DNA of 37,541 nucleotides from a virus. The notes beneath the pieces are model-generated. The model was not told the DNA's origin. It did not search any database and saw only the letters and a list, made by a program, of their open reading frames with translations. The translations under genes and the position numbers were made by a program. The stretch is from IMG/VR virus record IMGVR_UViG_3300049791_000034, positions 1 to 37,541 of that record, one strand, 5' to 3'. The first letter of the stretch is position 1, and each line of letters opens with the position of its first letter. Positions 29,278-36,716 of the stretch are shown here, one piece after another.

Positions 29278-30210
29278 TTAAGCAACAGTTGCAACAGCAG
29301 CAATAACGTTTGTAAAGTCATACTTCGCTAATGTTGGAGTAATTTTTACAATGTTTCCGATTGTCTGAGATGCATAAGTTAAAGTGTAAGTACCTGGAGT
29401 TCCTACTGTTTCAACAGCCGTAATAACAGTAATTGCAGCAGCGGTTGTATTGTTATACAAAGCAAAATCAGCAGCTAATAAACCGGTAATAGGAACCGGC
29501 ACAATAGAACCTCCTTGGGCGTACAATTTAAACACCATTGACGTTTGACCGGTTGATGTTTGAGATTTAATCGCATCTACTAAACCATCATAGCCAACTA
29601 ATAGATTAACTCCTACCATATCGGCAGAATCAATTTTATTAACATACTCGTCCTGTTGATCAGTATCAAACTCAAACATATACTCAATGTTTAATCCGGT
29701 TGTATCACTTGCCCACTTCATGATTGCATCAATTGTATTTGCATTTAAAGCAAACGGATATAAAACATTTTCCTCACCATTAGTTAATCCTATCAGTGCA
29801 GAGTTTTTATCAACTAAATAGCAAGCCATTTCTGTACATCGTCCAGATTTTAATATCCCTAAAAAATTAGGCTTAGTTGATGCGTAAATACATTTGAAGT
29901 TACTCACTCCTTCATGTACAAATTTCTTTGATCCATCGTTAAAAGATTCGTAAACACTAGCCTCTTTAGAGATTTCAGCATTAACGTGTTTTGGTAATGG
30001 ATACCATCTTAAAGAACGGTCATTGTTATTAATTAAGGCATTTACATAAGCAGCGTTAATGGTTGCCGGTAACGACACTTTATTTAACACGCCTGCATTT
30101 GAGTATTTTGGCACCATTATAATTCTACGAGATGCTTTTATCGCAGCTCCAGAACAAGTTGGACTTCCGGTGTTTGCGTACTTTGAAGTACATGAGCATA
30201 AATCTGACAT
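29278..30210 (-). CDS. Major tail (tube) protein with C-terminal Ig-like domain
   Basis: A 310-residue protein in the tail-tube position. The first 220 residues show the pattern of Bacteroidetes major tail proteins (IKASRRIIMVPKYSNAGVLN, RSLRWYPLPKHVNAEISKEA, GRCTEMACYLVDKNSALIGL); the last 85 (PITGLLAADFALYNNTTAAA, GTPGTYTLTYASQTIGNIVK) look like an immunoglobulin-like domain projecting from the tube. The N-terminus is cysteine-rich (CSCTSKYANTGSPTC). A strong terminator directly follows, as expected for a protein needed in many copies. Confidence 0.78.
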   Translation of the reverse strand: MSDLCSCTSKYANTGSPTCSGAAIKASRRIIMVPKYSNAGVLNKVSLPATINAAYVNALINNNDRSLRWYPLPKHVNAEISKEASVYESFNDGSKKFVHEGVSNFKCIYASTKPNFLGILKSGRCTEMACYLVDKNSALIGLTNGEENVLYPFALNANTIDAIMKWASDTTGLNIEYMFEFDTDQQDEYVNKIDSADMVGVNLLVGYDGLVDAIKSQTSTGQTSMVFKLYAQGGSIVPVPITGLLAADFALYNNTTAAAITVITAVETVGTPGTYTLTYASQTIGNIVKITPTLAKYDFTNVIAAVATVA

Positions 30211-30228
30211 TTATTTCATTTTTAGAGG

Positions 30229-31170
30229 TTAAATTATTGGGTCTATTATTGTTGTTGTATTATTATCAATTGTATCTTCTATTTCTTCAAGTACTTCTAC
30301 ATTATAATTACCGCCACTTATAACAGTTGTAAGTATATTGCCATATTGGTCTATTATTGTTACTCCTGCGCATGGAGTGCCTGTTGTGTATGTCATGTTT
30401 GAATAAAGTACGGCAAGCAAACTACCTAATTGGTCATAAACATATCCTGGTGCCGGTCTATTGTCTAAAGTTCCATTTTCACAACATTCACAGTCCTTTA
30501 AAAACGGTATTCCAATTTTCAATTTAACTCCGGTTAATGGCATATTAAATATGTTTTTAATAGTTCCATTAGCATCCATGTTACCGAATACATTTTGATT
30601 CTTTACTGTGCCAATCCCTGTTAAATCTGCCACATACTGACTAACTGATAAACATTTTATAAACTCATTAACGGCATTTCTCATTGGTTGTATTCCTAAT
30701 GTATCGCCCTGTAATTGATTCCAATTAGCAAAGTCACAATCGGTTAAAAAGTACATATTAACATCGACATCGTTATCAATTGCATCAATCGGATCTAAAT
30801 GTATTTTCTCCTCTGATATTTCATGTAAGAAAACTAAAGGCACTTTCCCTTTAAAGTCAGTCATTGAATCCAATTCTGTACTAGCCTTTTTGATCGTGCC
30901 ATGTTTAAAAATCAATGGGTATAAATCAAAAGTTAAAACAGTTGGTAAACTAACTCCGCTAACCGTTATAGATTCGTTACAAACAAATGAAACTATTGTA
31001 TAGGTTCCTAAACCAATTGTAATATCATAACCGGCCGTTAACCATTTAGTATAATTGCAAGCAAACGTATAAGTTCCGTCACCATTATTAGCAACCGATT
31101 GACATATCACAGACTTATCAATTTGGTCTATAATAACCTTTAGTTTATCGTATGTTTGACTTTTTAACAT
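30229..31170 (-). CDS. Neck / head-tail joining protein, 313 aa
   Basis: Protein between the connector and the tail tube, in Bacteroidetes siphophages commonly an uncharacterised neck protein. Features are CQSVANNGDGTYTFACNYTK and a beta-rich first 100 residues, VPLVFLHEISEEKIHLDPID and VNMYFLTDCDFANWN in the middle, and a cluster of cysteines (KDCECCENG) that could bind metal. The last 80 residues are variable. It overlaps the connector gene by one base. Confidence 0.65.
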   Translation of the reverse strand: MLKSQTYDKLKVIIDQIDKSVICQSVANNGDGTYTFACNYTKWLTAGYDITIGLGTYTIVSFVCNESITVSGVSLPTVLTFDLYPLIFKHGTIKKASTELDSMTDFKGKVPLVFLHEISEEKIHLDPIDAIDNDVDVNMYFLTDCDFANWNQLQGDTLGIQPMRNAVNEFIKCLSVSQYVADLTGIGTVKNQNVFGNMDANGTIKNIFNMPLTGVKLKIGIPFLKDCECCENGTLDNRPAPGYVYDQLGSLLAVLYSNMTYTTGTPCAGVTIIDQYGNILTTVISGGNYNVEVLEEIEDTIDNNTTTIIDPII

Positions 31171-31679
31171 TAGATAGACCAGTGGTTTATAGATTTGTGA
31201 GTTCCCTTATAATCCGGGTAATCAATTGAGTTATTGTAAACGTAAATCTGAATATCTCTATAAGTTTCTACGGACTCATTGTAATTGCTATAAATTGGAG
31301 TGCTATTCCAATCAATAGCGTTACTAACCTCGTTAGCTGCCACCACAAAGCCTGTAGGAGTGTTTTTTATAAGGTTCTGAATACAATATTCCCAATAAAT
31401 AAAACCTAAAAGCATTTCTTTAATGCCATTACTTCTAATATTATTAGTATCAGAATTTAGCGGATTAAAAATAGTAGCATAAATGACCGTTGGAGGTGGT
31501 AAAAAAGTTACTCCAACTATATCAGTATACAATAAATCACCTAATGTTACACCAAGTAAGTCGTATAAGTATTTTTTTTCGTACTTGTCAATGAACGCTT
31601 GTAATTTTATGACATCAAAACTATTTTGACTTATCGAGTATTTACCAATAAAATCAGTAGGTTTAACTATCTTTGACAT
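31170..31679 (-). CDS. Head-tail connector (gp6-like) protein
   Basis: I chose the internal ATG at 31679 (MSKIVKPTDFIGKYSISQNS) because a longer frame would run into the tRNA at 31695-31766; this gives 169 residues. The helical body (FIDKYEKKYLYDLLGVTLGD; GIKEMLLGFIYWEYCIQNLI, then TPTGFVVAANEVSNAID) has the character of the head-tail connector proteins of Bacteroidetes phages that dock beneath the portal. Translation is coupled to the downstream neck gene. Confidence 0.7.
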   Translation of the reverse strand: MSKIVKPTDFIGKYSISQNSFDVIKLQAFIDKYEKKYLYDLLGVTLGDLLYTDIVGVTFLPPPTVIYATIFNPLNSDTNNIRSNGIKEMLLGFIYWEYCIQNLIKNTPTGFVVAANEVSNAIDWNSTPIYSNYNESVETYRDIQIYVYNNSIDYPDYKGTHKSINHWSI

Positions 31680-31694
31680 TACATTTATTTTAGT

Positions 31695-31766
31695 AGCGGA
31701 GTGTTGGATTCGAACCAACGATCTTTAGGTAATGAGCCTAACGAGATAACCCCTTCTCTAACCCGC
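31695..31766 (-). tRNA. tRNA with CAT anticodon (Met or Ile2), atypical
   Basis: Full cloverleaf on the minus strand: D-arm GAGA/TCTC with loop AGGGGTTA, anticodon arm TTAGG-CTCATTA-CCTAA (anticodon CAT, plus 31732-31734), a five-base variable loop, and T-arm GTTGG-TTCGAAT-CCAAC. Oddities: the 5' acceptor strand is GCGGGT, one base short of its partner ACTCCGC, so one base bulges; base 37 is T instead of a purine; no CCA is encoded. The anticodon stem lacks the three G-C pairs of initiator tRNA. It sits between two late structural genes and shares their strand. Confidence 0.8.
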
Positions 31767-31776
31767 AATATTTTAA

Positions 31777-32544
31777 TTACTTTTTATTAGGCAATACATA
31801 ACCTCTATGGCTTGCTGACATTGTGCCGGCACCTGTATAACTTAATCTATAATAACGATATGGTGAACCTGTTACGACAAACATTTTAGTATTTGTTGTA
31901 ACGTTTGTTGGTACATAACTTGTAACTGTTGCATAAGATGAACTAACCGTATTGTAATTTGTACCATCAAGCGAGCCCTGTAATGTTACCGTTCCTGCTA
32001 CTGTGCCACTAATTTTAGTAACTACCGATTGAATGGCAATTGTATTATACCATTGGGATATAGGTAATGTAATATAGCTTGTTGCTGTATTATCGGTTGT
32101 ATCTTTAACGGCTGAATAAGGACTTAGCATATTACTAACTGCGTGTTTATTAGTTGCACCACTTGTAAATACATAAGCCGATGGAGTCGCTACCAATGTT
32201 CCTGTTCCCAAAAACGTCATCTTATAATATAGATAATTGTTATTAGTAGTAGCCCATGAATGGGTATTTGTTGTTACATCGGATAGATATGCAGAATCCC
32301 CAAACGTTACATAGTTTGTACCGTCAATTGAACCGGCAACCGTAACAGTCCCGGCAACAGTCCCGGTAGATTTCGTTACAACTGCTTGTAAGCAAGTGTT
32401 TTCGGTTACGGATTGAGTTTGCAATGTTGCGGTTGTTGCAGTGCTATTTGTCATAGTAACAGCACTCTTTACCATTGTACTAATGATTTGGGCATTTAAT
32501 CCAAACGTAGCTAATCCTAATGTTATTAATAATATCTTTTTCAT
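31777..32544 (-). CDS. Exported protein with two homologous beta domains
   Basis: A 255-residue protein with a Sec signal peptide (MKKILLITLGLATFGLNAQ, cleavage likely after Ala-18 or Gln-19), typical of Bacteroidetes. The mature part has two related domains: TKSTGTVAGTVTVAGSIDGT (about 57-76) and TKISGTVAGTVTLQGSLDGT (about 176-195), each followed by a NYxT and a YYK/RYYR strand. Thr/Ser-rich beta sandwiches of this kind occur in phage decoration proteins, but the signal peptide directs it to the host envelope or outside. It lies inside the head operon; coat decoration at the surface, biofilm adhesion or superinfection exclusion are possible. Confidence 0.8.
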   Translation of the reverse strand: MKKILLITLGLATFGLNAQIISTMVKSAVTMTNSTATTATLQTQSVTENTCLQAVVTKSTGTVAGTVTVAGSIDGTNYVTFGDSAYLSDVTTNTHSWATTNNNYLYYKMTFLGTGTLVATPSAYVFTSGATNKHAVSNMLSPYSAVKDTTDNTATSYITLPISQWYNTIAIQSVVTKISGTVAGTVTLQGSLDGTNYNTVSSSYATVTSYVPTNVTTNTKMFVVTGSPYRYYRLSYTGAGTMSASHRGYVLPNKK

Positions 32545-32558
32545 TATTTCTTTTTGTT

Positions 32559-32771
32559 TTAAATTAATTTTGCGTTTCCTAAAGCAACCATTTGATTAGC
32601 TAACCTTGTAGGCAATGTTTTTTGTGATCCAATTTCCATGCCTCCAACTTTTTTTATCATTTCAATTGTTAAAGTTGAAACTTCTTTTATTTTGGATTGC
32701 TTTAATTGCATCGAGGTCATTTTAGTTTCATCAACTATTTTAACTTCTTTTGTTTTGGATTGCTTTGCCAT
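32559..32771 (-). CDS. Small head-module protein, 70 aa
   Basis: The start at 32771 (MAKQSKTKEVKIVDE) is preferred; a longer frame would begin inside the terminator hairpin at 32785-32808. The protein has a lysine-rich N-terminus with the repeat KQSKTKEV/KQSKIKEV and a C-terminus LPTRLANQMVALGNAKLI of the kind seen at the ends of small phage head proteins. Possibly a capsid or connector accessory. Confidence 0.6.
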   Translation of the reverse strand: MAKQSKTKEVKIVDETKMTSMQLKQSKIKEVSTLTIEMIKKVGGMEIGSQKTLPTRLANQMVALGNAKLI

Positions 32772-32784
32772 ATTTTTAAAATTA

Positions 32785-32808
32785 AGCCCCCTCAATTAAG
32801 AAGGGGCT
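32785..32808 (-). terminator. Hairpin terminator after the capsid gene
   Basis: Leftward RNA forms a 9-bp stem, AGCCCCTTC/GAGGGGGCT (32808-32800/32793-32785, one U-G pair), with a six-base loop and a U-rich but interrupted tail (TTAATTTTA). It lies seven bases after the capsid stop and would reduce transcription of downstream genes relative to the capsid. Confidence 0.75.
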
Positions 32809-32814
32809 AGTTAT

Positions 32815-34290
32815 TTATACTAATGTGATTGCTGCTTTAATTGTTGCAATGTCATCATATAAGAACGCTTGCTCATCAAGTTTCTTAACGAAACCATGTA
32901 AACGAGATTCTCCAAGAATAACAAATTGATTTTTGATAAAGTCATCATTAATCCATCCAATTTTAACAGTATATCCAACAAAGTTAGTTGTGTTATATTT
33001 ACTCATATCTGCAACAAATATTTTACCTACCGGGATATCTTCAAAAGGAATGATGGTAGCACCACCAATAGTTACGCGATTAAACAATGAAGCCATTGGA
33101 TAAAGTGGGTTTCCAAAACCATCTTTAGCAGCAACTAATTCAACAAAGAAATCAATCGGATTAATCATTACTAAGTTAGCCATATATGGTAACTCATCAG
33201 TGTAATTGTGAGTAGTGAAAATATCAGTAATTGCAGCATTTACAACATCCATAAAGTTTGGAGCTGTTACAGCGTTAGCCATACCACCTGCAGAAAACAC
33301 ACGACCGTATTTAGTAGCACCTTTTAAATTGTCACCAATACCATCACCAAATAAAATACCGTTTTGTTTCTTAAGATCATGTTTTTTTCTTAAATAATCA
33401 TAAGCAATTGATTGAAGTCCTGGAATGTCATTTACAGACTCCTCAGTTAAACGTTCCCATGCAGCTAATTTTTTAGGTTCAGCATAACGAGTTTCCATTT
33501 TAAAGTCAATTTGTACCTTAGTATCACCTTCACCTAAAAACGTATAATCACCATCTTTAGGGATAGATTCAGTATACGGATATGCTGCAAGGCTTGTATT
33601 AAATACAGTTACCAAGCTTTCAACAATAGATGCTTTTAAATTCACATTTGTTGGAGGTGCCATTTGTGTACCTGCAATAGTTGGTATTCCATCAGGAACG
33701 GCAGCACTTGCAGTTGTAATATCTGCAGCAACTTTAAACTCAACTACACCACTACCGGCATGTTTAATTTGTTTAATTTTTTCATGGTTATCTTTAATGA
33801 ATTTAGCAACTTGAGATTTTAAAGACATTTGAACGCCTCCATTTTCTTTAAGTGCTTTTAATTCACCGGCTAAACGAATAACTTCATCTTTTATAACCGT
33901 TAAACTTTCATCCGGAGTAGATTTTAGAGCTAAAAGTAATCTATCAATATCTTCTTTTGAAGCATTTGACTTAATTAACTCTTCTAATTTATTACGATTA
34001 AATTTATTTAATGATTCGTAATATTCACCTAACTGCTCTGGAGTTGCCTCTGCTTTAAATGTTACTAAATCAGCACCTTCTAATTCTTTAAACGTACCAC
34101 CTATGATGAACAAAGGCAATATTGCCATTGATACACCTGCAGCATCTGACATTTGCAAATTCGAAAAGTCAGCATTATAAATGCCTACACATAGAATTGC
34201 AAATACGATCGATAAGGCAAATATGCCATTTAATTTGATTTTGTTGTGACGTTTTACATCTTTAAAACGTATACCTGGATTCTTTTTCAT
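32815..34290 (-). CDS. Major capsid protein, HK97 fold, with N-terminal membrane-like and delta domains
   Basis: A 491-residue capsid precursor. Residues 1-70 contain two hydrophobic segments (NGIFALSIVFAILCVGIY, 21-38; AAGVSMAILPLFIIGG, 50-65); 70-160 are charged coiled coil like the HK97 delta (scaffold) domain; the coat proper starts near 190 (VPDGIPTIAGTQMAPPTN) and shows HK97-fold landmarks (KLAAWERLTEESVNDIPGLQ, NGILFGDGIGDNLKG, LPYMANLVMINPIDFFVELV, NPLYPMASLFNRVTIGGATI). The protease encoded upstream probably removes the N-terminal part. Hydrophobic segments ahead of a scaffold domain are unusual. Confidence 0.9.
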   Translation of the reverse strand: MKKNPGIRFKDVKRHNKIKLNGIFALSIVFAILCVGIYNADFSNLQMSDAAGVSMAILPLFIIGGTFKELEGADLVTFKAEATPEQLGEYYESLNKFNRNKLEELIKSNASKEDIDRLLLALKSTPDESLTVIKDEVIRLAGELKALKENGGVQMSLKSQVAKFIKDNHEKIKQIKHAGSGVVEFKVAADITTASAAVPDGIPTIAGTQMAPPTNVNLKASIVESLVTVFNTSLAAYPYTESIPKDGDYTFLGEGDTKVQIDFKMETRYAEPKKLAAWERLTEESVNDIPGLQSIAYDYLRKKHDLKKQNGILFGDGIGDNLKGATKYGRVFSAGGMANAVTAPNFMDVVNAAITDIFTTHNYTDELPYMANLVMINPIDFFVELVAAKDGFGNPLYPMASLFNRVTIGGATIIPFEDIPVGKIFVADMSKYNTTNFVGYTVKIGWINDDFIKNQFVILGESRLHGFVKKLDEQAFLYDDIATIKAAITLV

Positions 34291-34308
34291 TACTGTTTTG
34301 TTTAGTTG

Positions 34309-35115
34309 TTAGTAAATTGATTGATTGATTGATAATTTTTGTTTTGCTATTTGAGTGGTTTTATCCGGCTCTATTTTTTGAGTGTCTTTCAACGGCTCTG
34401 ATTTTACATTTAATGTAGGAGTAAGCTCATTACTACCTAATAATACACAGCTAATTTCTTTTAATTTAGCCTCTGTAACTGCCCAGAAATAACCGTTTTC
34501 CTCTGCTTTATCTAAATTAATAACAGATCCTTTATAAGTATTCCAATTTGCAAACTCTTCTTTATATTCAGCATCATTCACACATAAGAATAATTTCACG
34601 TAAATCATCCCGACAGAATGTTGATTGATTTGTTTAGTATAATACTCATCAAAAATCATTGGATTAAACACCTTTTTAATTTCGGAATCCATTAATAAGC
34701 AAGTTGTAAATCCTATTTTATTTAATCCTAAATCAGTCAAAGAAACATTTTGCTCATAAATTTTTATTGGAGTACCAACTTTTGCAGCTATTTGATATAA
34801 GTGATCGTGTAAATGAAAAATATTCTCACTTTCAGAAATTGACTTAGTGAAAATTCCTTTAATATGAACGTCATCATGAGAATCCATCCATCCGTATGTA
34901 TTACCTACGATTGTACGTTTAATAATACCCGCATTCAAATCATCACTTGAAAAGTTACTTATGACTTTATTTGCTCCAATTTTATCATCATTAGAATGCA
35001 AAATTGAATCAGAATGTTTTGTGATTGATTTTTTAAAGGCAGAGTATTCAGATTTATTTGCTACAATATGAGCTATTAAATCTTTTTTATTGGCGAACTT
35101 AGATTTATCTATCAT
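34309..35115 (-). CDS. Prohead protease
   Basis: Protein of 268 residues immediately before the capsid gene, as expected for the maturation protease. Its core follows the U9/S78 prohead protease pattern: KRTIVGNTYGWMDSHDDVHI (67-86), the histidine region FHLHDHLYQIA (100-110), a central strand KVFNPMIFDEYY and QHSVGM (165-170), where His166 and Ser167 fit the catalytic pair, and FWAVTEAKLKEISCVLLGSN (217-236), the typical strand ending LLGSNELTPT. It cleaves the scaffold domain of the capsid protein. A rare Shine-Dalgarno sequence precedes it. Confidence 0.85.
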   Translation of the reverse strand: MIDKSKFANKKDLIAHIVANKSEYSAFKKSITKHSDSILHSNDDKIGANKVISNFSSDDLNAGIIKRTIVGNTYGWMDSHDDVHIKGIFTKSISESENIFHLHDHLYQIAAKVGTPIKIYEQNVSLTDLGLNKIGFTTCLLMDSEIKKVFNPMIFDEYYTKQINQHSVGMIYVKLFLCVNDAEYKEEFANWNTYKGSVINLDKAEENGYFWAVTEAKLKEISCVLLGSNELTPTLNVKSEPLKDTQKIEPDKTTQIAKQKLSINQSIY

Positions 35116-35201
35116 TTAGTAACCACCTCCTGTGTAGTAACCTTGATAGCCTTAACAGACTTCAATTTTTTAATTTCAGATGCAGTTAATTTAGTTGCCA
35201 T
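35112..35201 (-). CDS. Small basic peptide before protease, 29 aa
   Basis: ATG 35201-35199 opens a 29-residue, lysine-rich frame (MATKLTASEIKKLKSVKAIK, then VTTQEVVTK) that overlaps the protease start by ATGA. It is the first frame of the leftward late transcript, about 30 bases from its predicted start, and its last codons contain the Shine-Dalgarno sequence of the protease. It may be a real peptide or a translational leader. Confidence 0.5.
   Translation of the reverse strand: MATKLTASEIKKLKSVKAIKVTTQEVVTK
35123..35130 (-). promoter_or_regulatory. Strong Shine-Dalgarno sequence of the protease gene
   Basis: On minus, GGAGGTGG lies seven bases before ATG 35115. Other genes here mostly lack such sites, as usual for Bacteroidetes, so this full anti-16S match is an exception and fixes the protease start. 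Confidence 0.6.
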
Positions 35202-35239
35202 TTATTAAAGTGTTACGTGTTTATCGCAAAAACTTTCAA

Positions 35240-35271
35240 CAAATATAAAACATATTTAGGCAATACGCAAA
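35240..35271 (-). promoter_or_regulatory. Late promoter copy 2, for head and tail genes
   Basis: On minus, TTTG (35271-35268), a 20-bp spacer and TATATTTG (35247-35240) fit the Bacteroidetes consensus. The surrounding block 35255-35283 (TTTAGGCAAT..GCAAA.CGTTAGTAAA on plus) repeats that at 1408-1436. It would drive the whole leftward virion operon from the protease onwards. Confidence 0.75.
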
Positions 35272-35292
35272 CCGTTAGTAAATAAATTTTTG

Positions 35293-35300
35293 TATTTTTG
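35293..35300 (+). promoter_or_regulatory. -7 box of the portal gene
   Basis: TATTTTTG on plus, 18 bp before the portal ATG, is a full match to TAnnTTTG. No TTG lies 19-21 bp upstream, where the shared 29-bp block of the late promoter lies instead (its end, GTTAGTAAA, at 35274-35282). An activator bound there could serve both directions. Confidence 0.5.
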
Positions 35301-35318
35301 CAATAAACATTTAAAATA

Positions 35319-36716
35319 ATGCTAGATAATTATCAAGACCCAAATTTCTTTGAACGATTAATAGGAGCATTTCGAGGTTCAAAACAATCTAAAAAACAGT
35401 TTTATAATACGAGAGTTCCATATATGATGAACTCAGGAAAAGTGTATATTAATACAGATGTGCCCTATCTGATTTATAATTCAATCCCTCAAATAAGTCT
35501 AACGGTTGACAAGATTTCGGCCATGTTTAGCAATGGTGTATTTAAGTATCAAAAAATAGGGAGTGATAAGTTTTTAGATATGCCAAAGGAATTAGGAGTA
35601 TTATTAGAAAAACCTAATATTTTTCAAGGTCAAAATGCCTTTATGAAACAATATATTTTGCAATATTTAATTTATGGTAATCAGTATATTCGTAAAAATC
35701 AAGCGAGCACACTATCCAAAGTTCCCACATCTTTACTAAATGTTTCACCAACTTATTTAAAGCCTATTTTAACCGGCAAAATGTTTGACCAGGTTAATAT
35801 GGATGGCGTTATAAGTAAGTATGAATACACAGAAAACGGATCTATTAAATCATTTGAAACAAATGAGATATTATGGTCAAAGGTAGCGGATTTAGATAAT
35901 CCTGTTATTGGATGTTCGCCTTTACTATCGTTGCAATTTCCAATATCAAATACAGAATTAGCGTATAAATATTTGAATTGCATTAGTGGTGAAAAAGGAG
36001 CTATTGGTATATTAAGTAATCAGTCTAAGGATTCAATGGGATCTATACCCATGGATGAATCCGAAAAAAAAGAAATAGAATCCTCTTATAGATCTGGCAA
36101 TGGCATTGAAGATGGCCAGAAAAAGATACACATAACAAATGGAACCGTTTCTTGGGCGCCTATGTCATATCCAACAGGACAATTATTGCTATTAGAGCAA
36201 ATTGATGCAAACTTTTTAACTATCCTGGCAAAGTATGGAGTTAATTCAAACATCTTTGTTAATAGTACTTATGAGAATTTAAGACATGGATTAATGTCTA
36301 CACATAATGATACGATACAACCTCATGCAGATCAATTTTGTCAGCATTTATCTGAGTTCATAGGTATTGATAAGGGATATAAATTAGTATTGGATTATTC
36401 GCATTTGCCGTATTTACAAACAGATAAAAAGAATGAGGCAGAAACAATTAAAGTAATATCAGATTCACTTACCGAATTGGTTAATGCCGGCATAATTTCA
36501 AACGAATCAGCTCAAATAATAATGGCAAATAATTTAAATACAACGGTTGAGGATTTACAGTTTAAAGGAAATCCATTAACGAAAAAATTAACTACATTAA
36601 GTCCGCTTGTTGCAAATAATGTATTAAATAAATTTACGGATAATGAAGTTAGGAGCTTAGTAGACCTGCCAAAAATAGAAGGTGGTGACGTAATAAATAC
36701 ACCAGTAGCTTTCTAA
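35319..36716 (+). CDS. Portal protein, HK97-type
   Basis: Dodecameric gate of the head, 465 residues. Family landmarks are YLIYNSIPQISLTVDKISAM (about 50-69), FMKQYILQYLIYGNQYIRKN (about 107-126), LDNPVIGCSPLLSLQFPISN (about 192-211), RSGNGIEDGQKKIHITNGTV, and LTILAKYGVNSNIFVNSTYE with NLRHGLMSTHNDTIQPHADQ, the latter typical of phage portals. It is the only virion gene on the plus strand: terminase converges on it from the right (stop codons overlap in CTAA at 36713-36716) and the protease diverges on the left. It has its own promoter box. Confidence 0.9.
   Translation: MLDNYQDPNFFERLIGAFRGSKQSKKQFYNTRVPYMMNSGKVYINTDVPYLIYNSIPQISLTVDKISAMFSNGVFKYQKIGSDKFLDMPKELGVLLEKPNIFQGQNAFMKQYILQYLIYGNQYIRKNQASTLSKVPTSLLNVSPTYLKPILTGKMFDQVNMDGVISKYEYTENGSIKSFETNEILWSKVADLDNPVIGCSPLLSLQFPISNTELAYKYLNCISGEKGAIGILSNQSKDSMGSIPMDESEKKEIESSYRSGNGIEDGQKKIHITNGTVSWAPMSYPTGQLLLLEQIDANFLTILAKYGVNSNIFVNSTYENLRHGLMSTHNDTIQPHADQFCQHLSEFIGIDKGYKLVLDYSHLPYLQTDKKNEAETIKVISDSLTELVNAGIISNESAQIIMANNLNTTVEDLQFKGNPLTKKLTTLSPLVANNVLNKFTDNEVRSLVDLPKIEGGDVINTPVAF

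Noticed and set aside
31679-31718. Longer start for the connector gene
   Set aside because: The extension would overlap the tRNA; the internal ATG at 31679 gives a conventional N-terminus.
32772-32795. Longer start for the 70-residue head gene
   Set aside because: It would begin inside the terminator hairpin after the capsid gene; ATG 32771 is clear of it.
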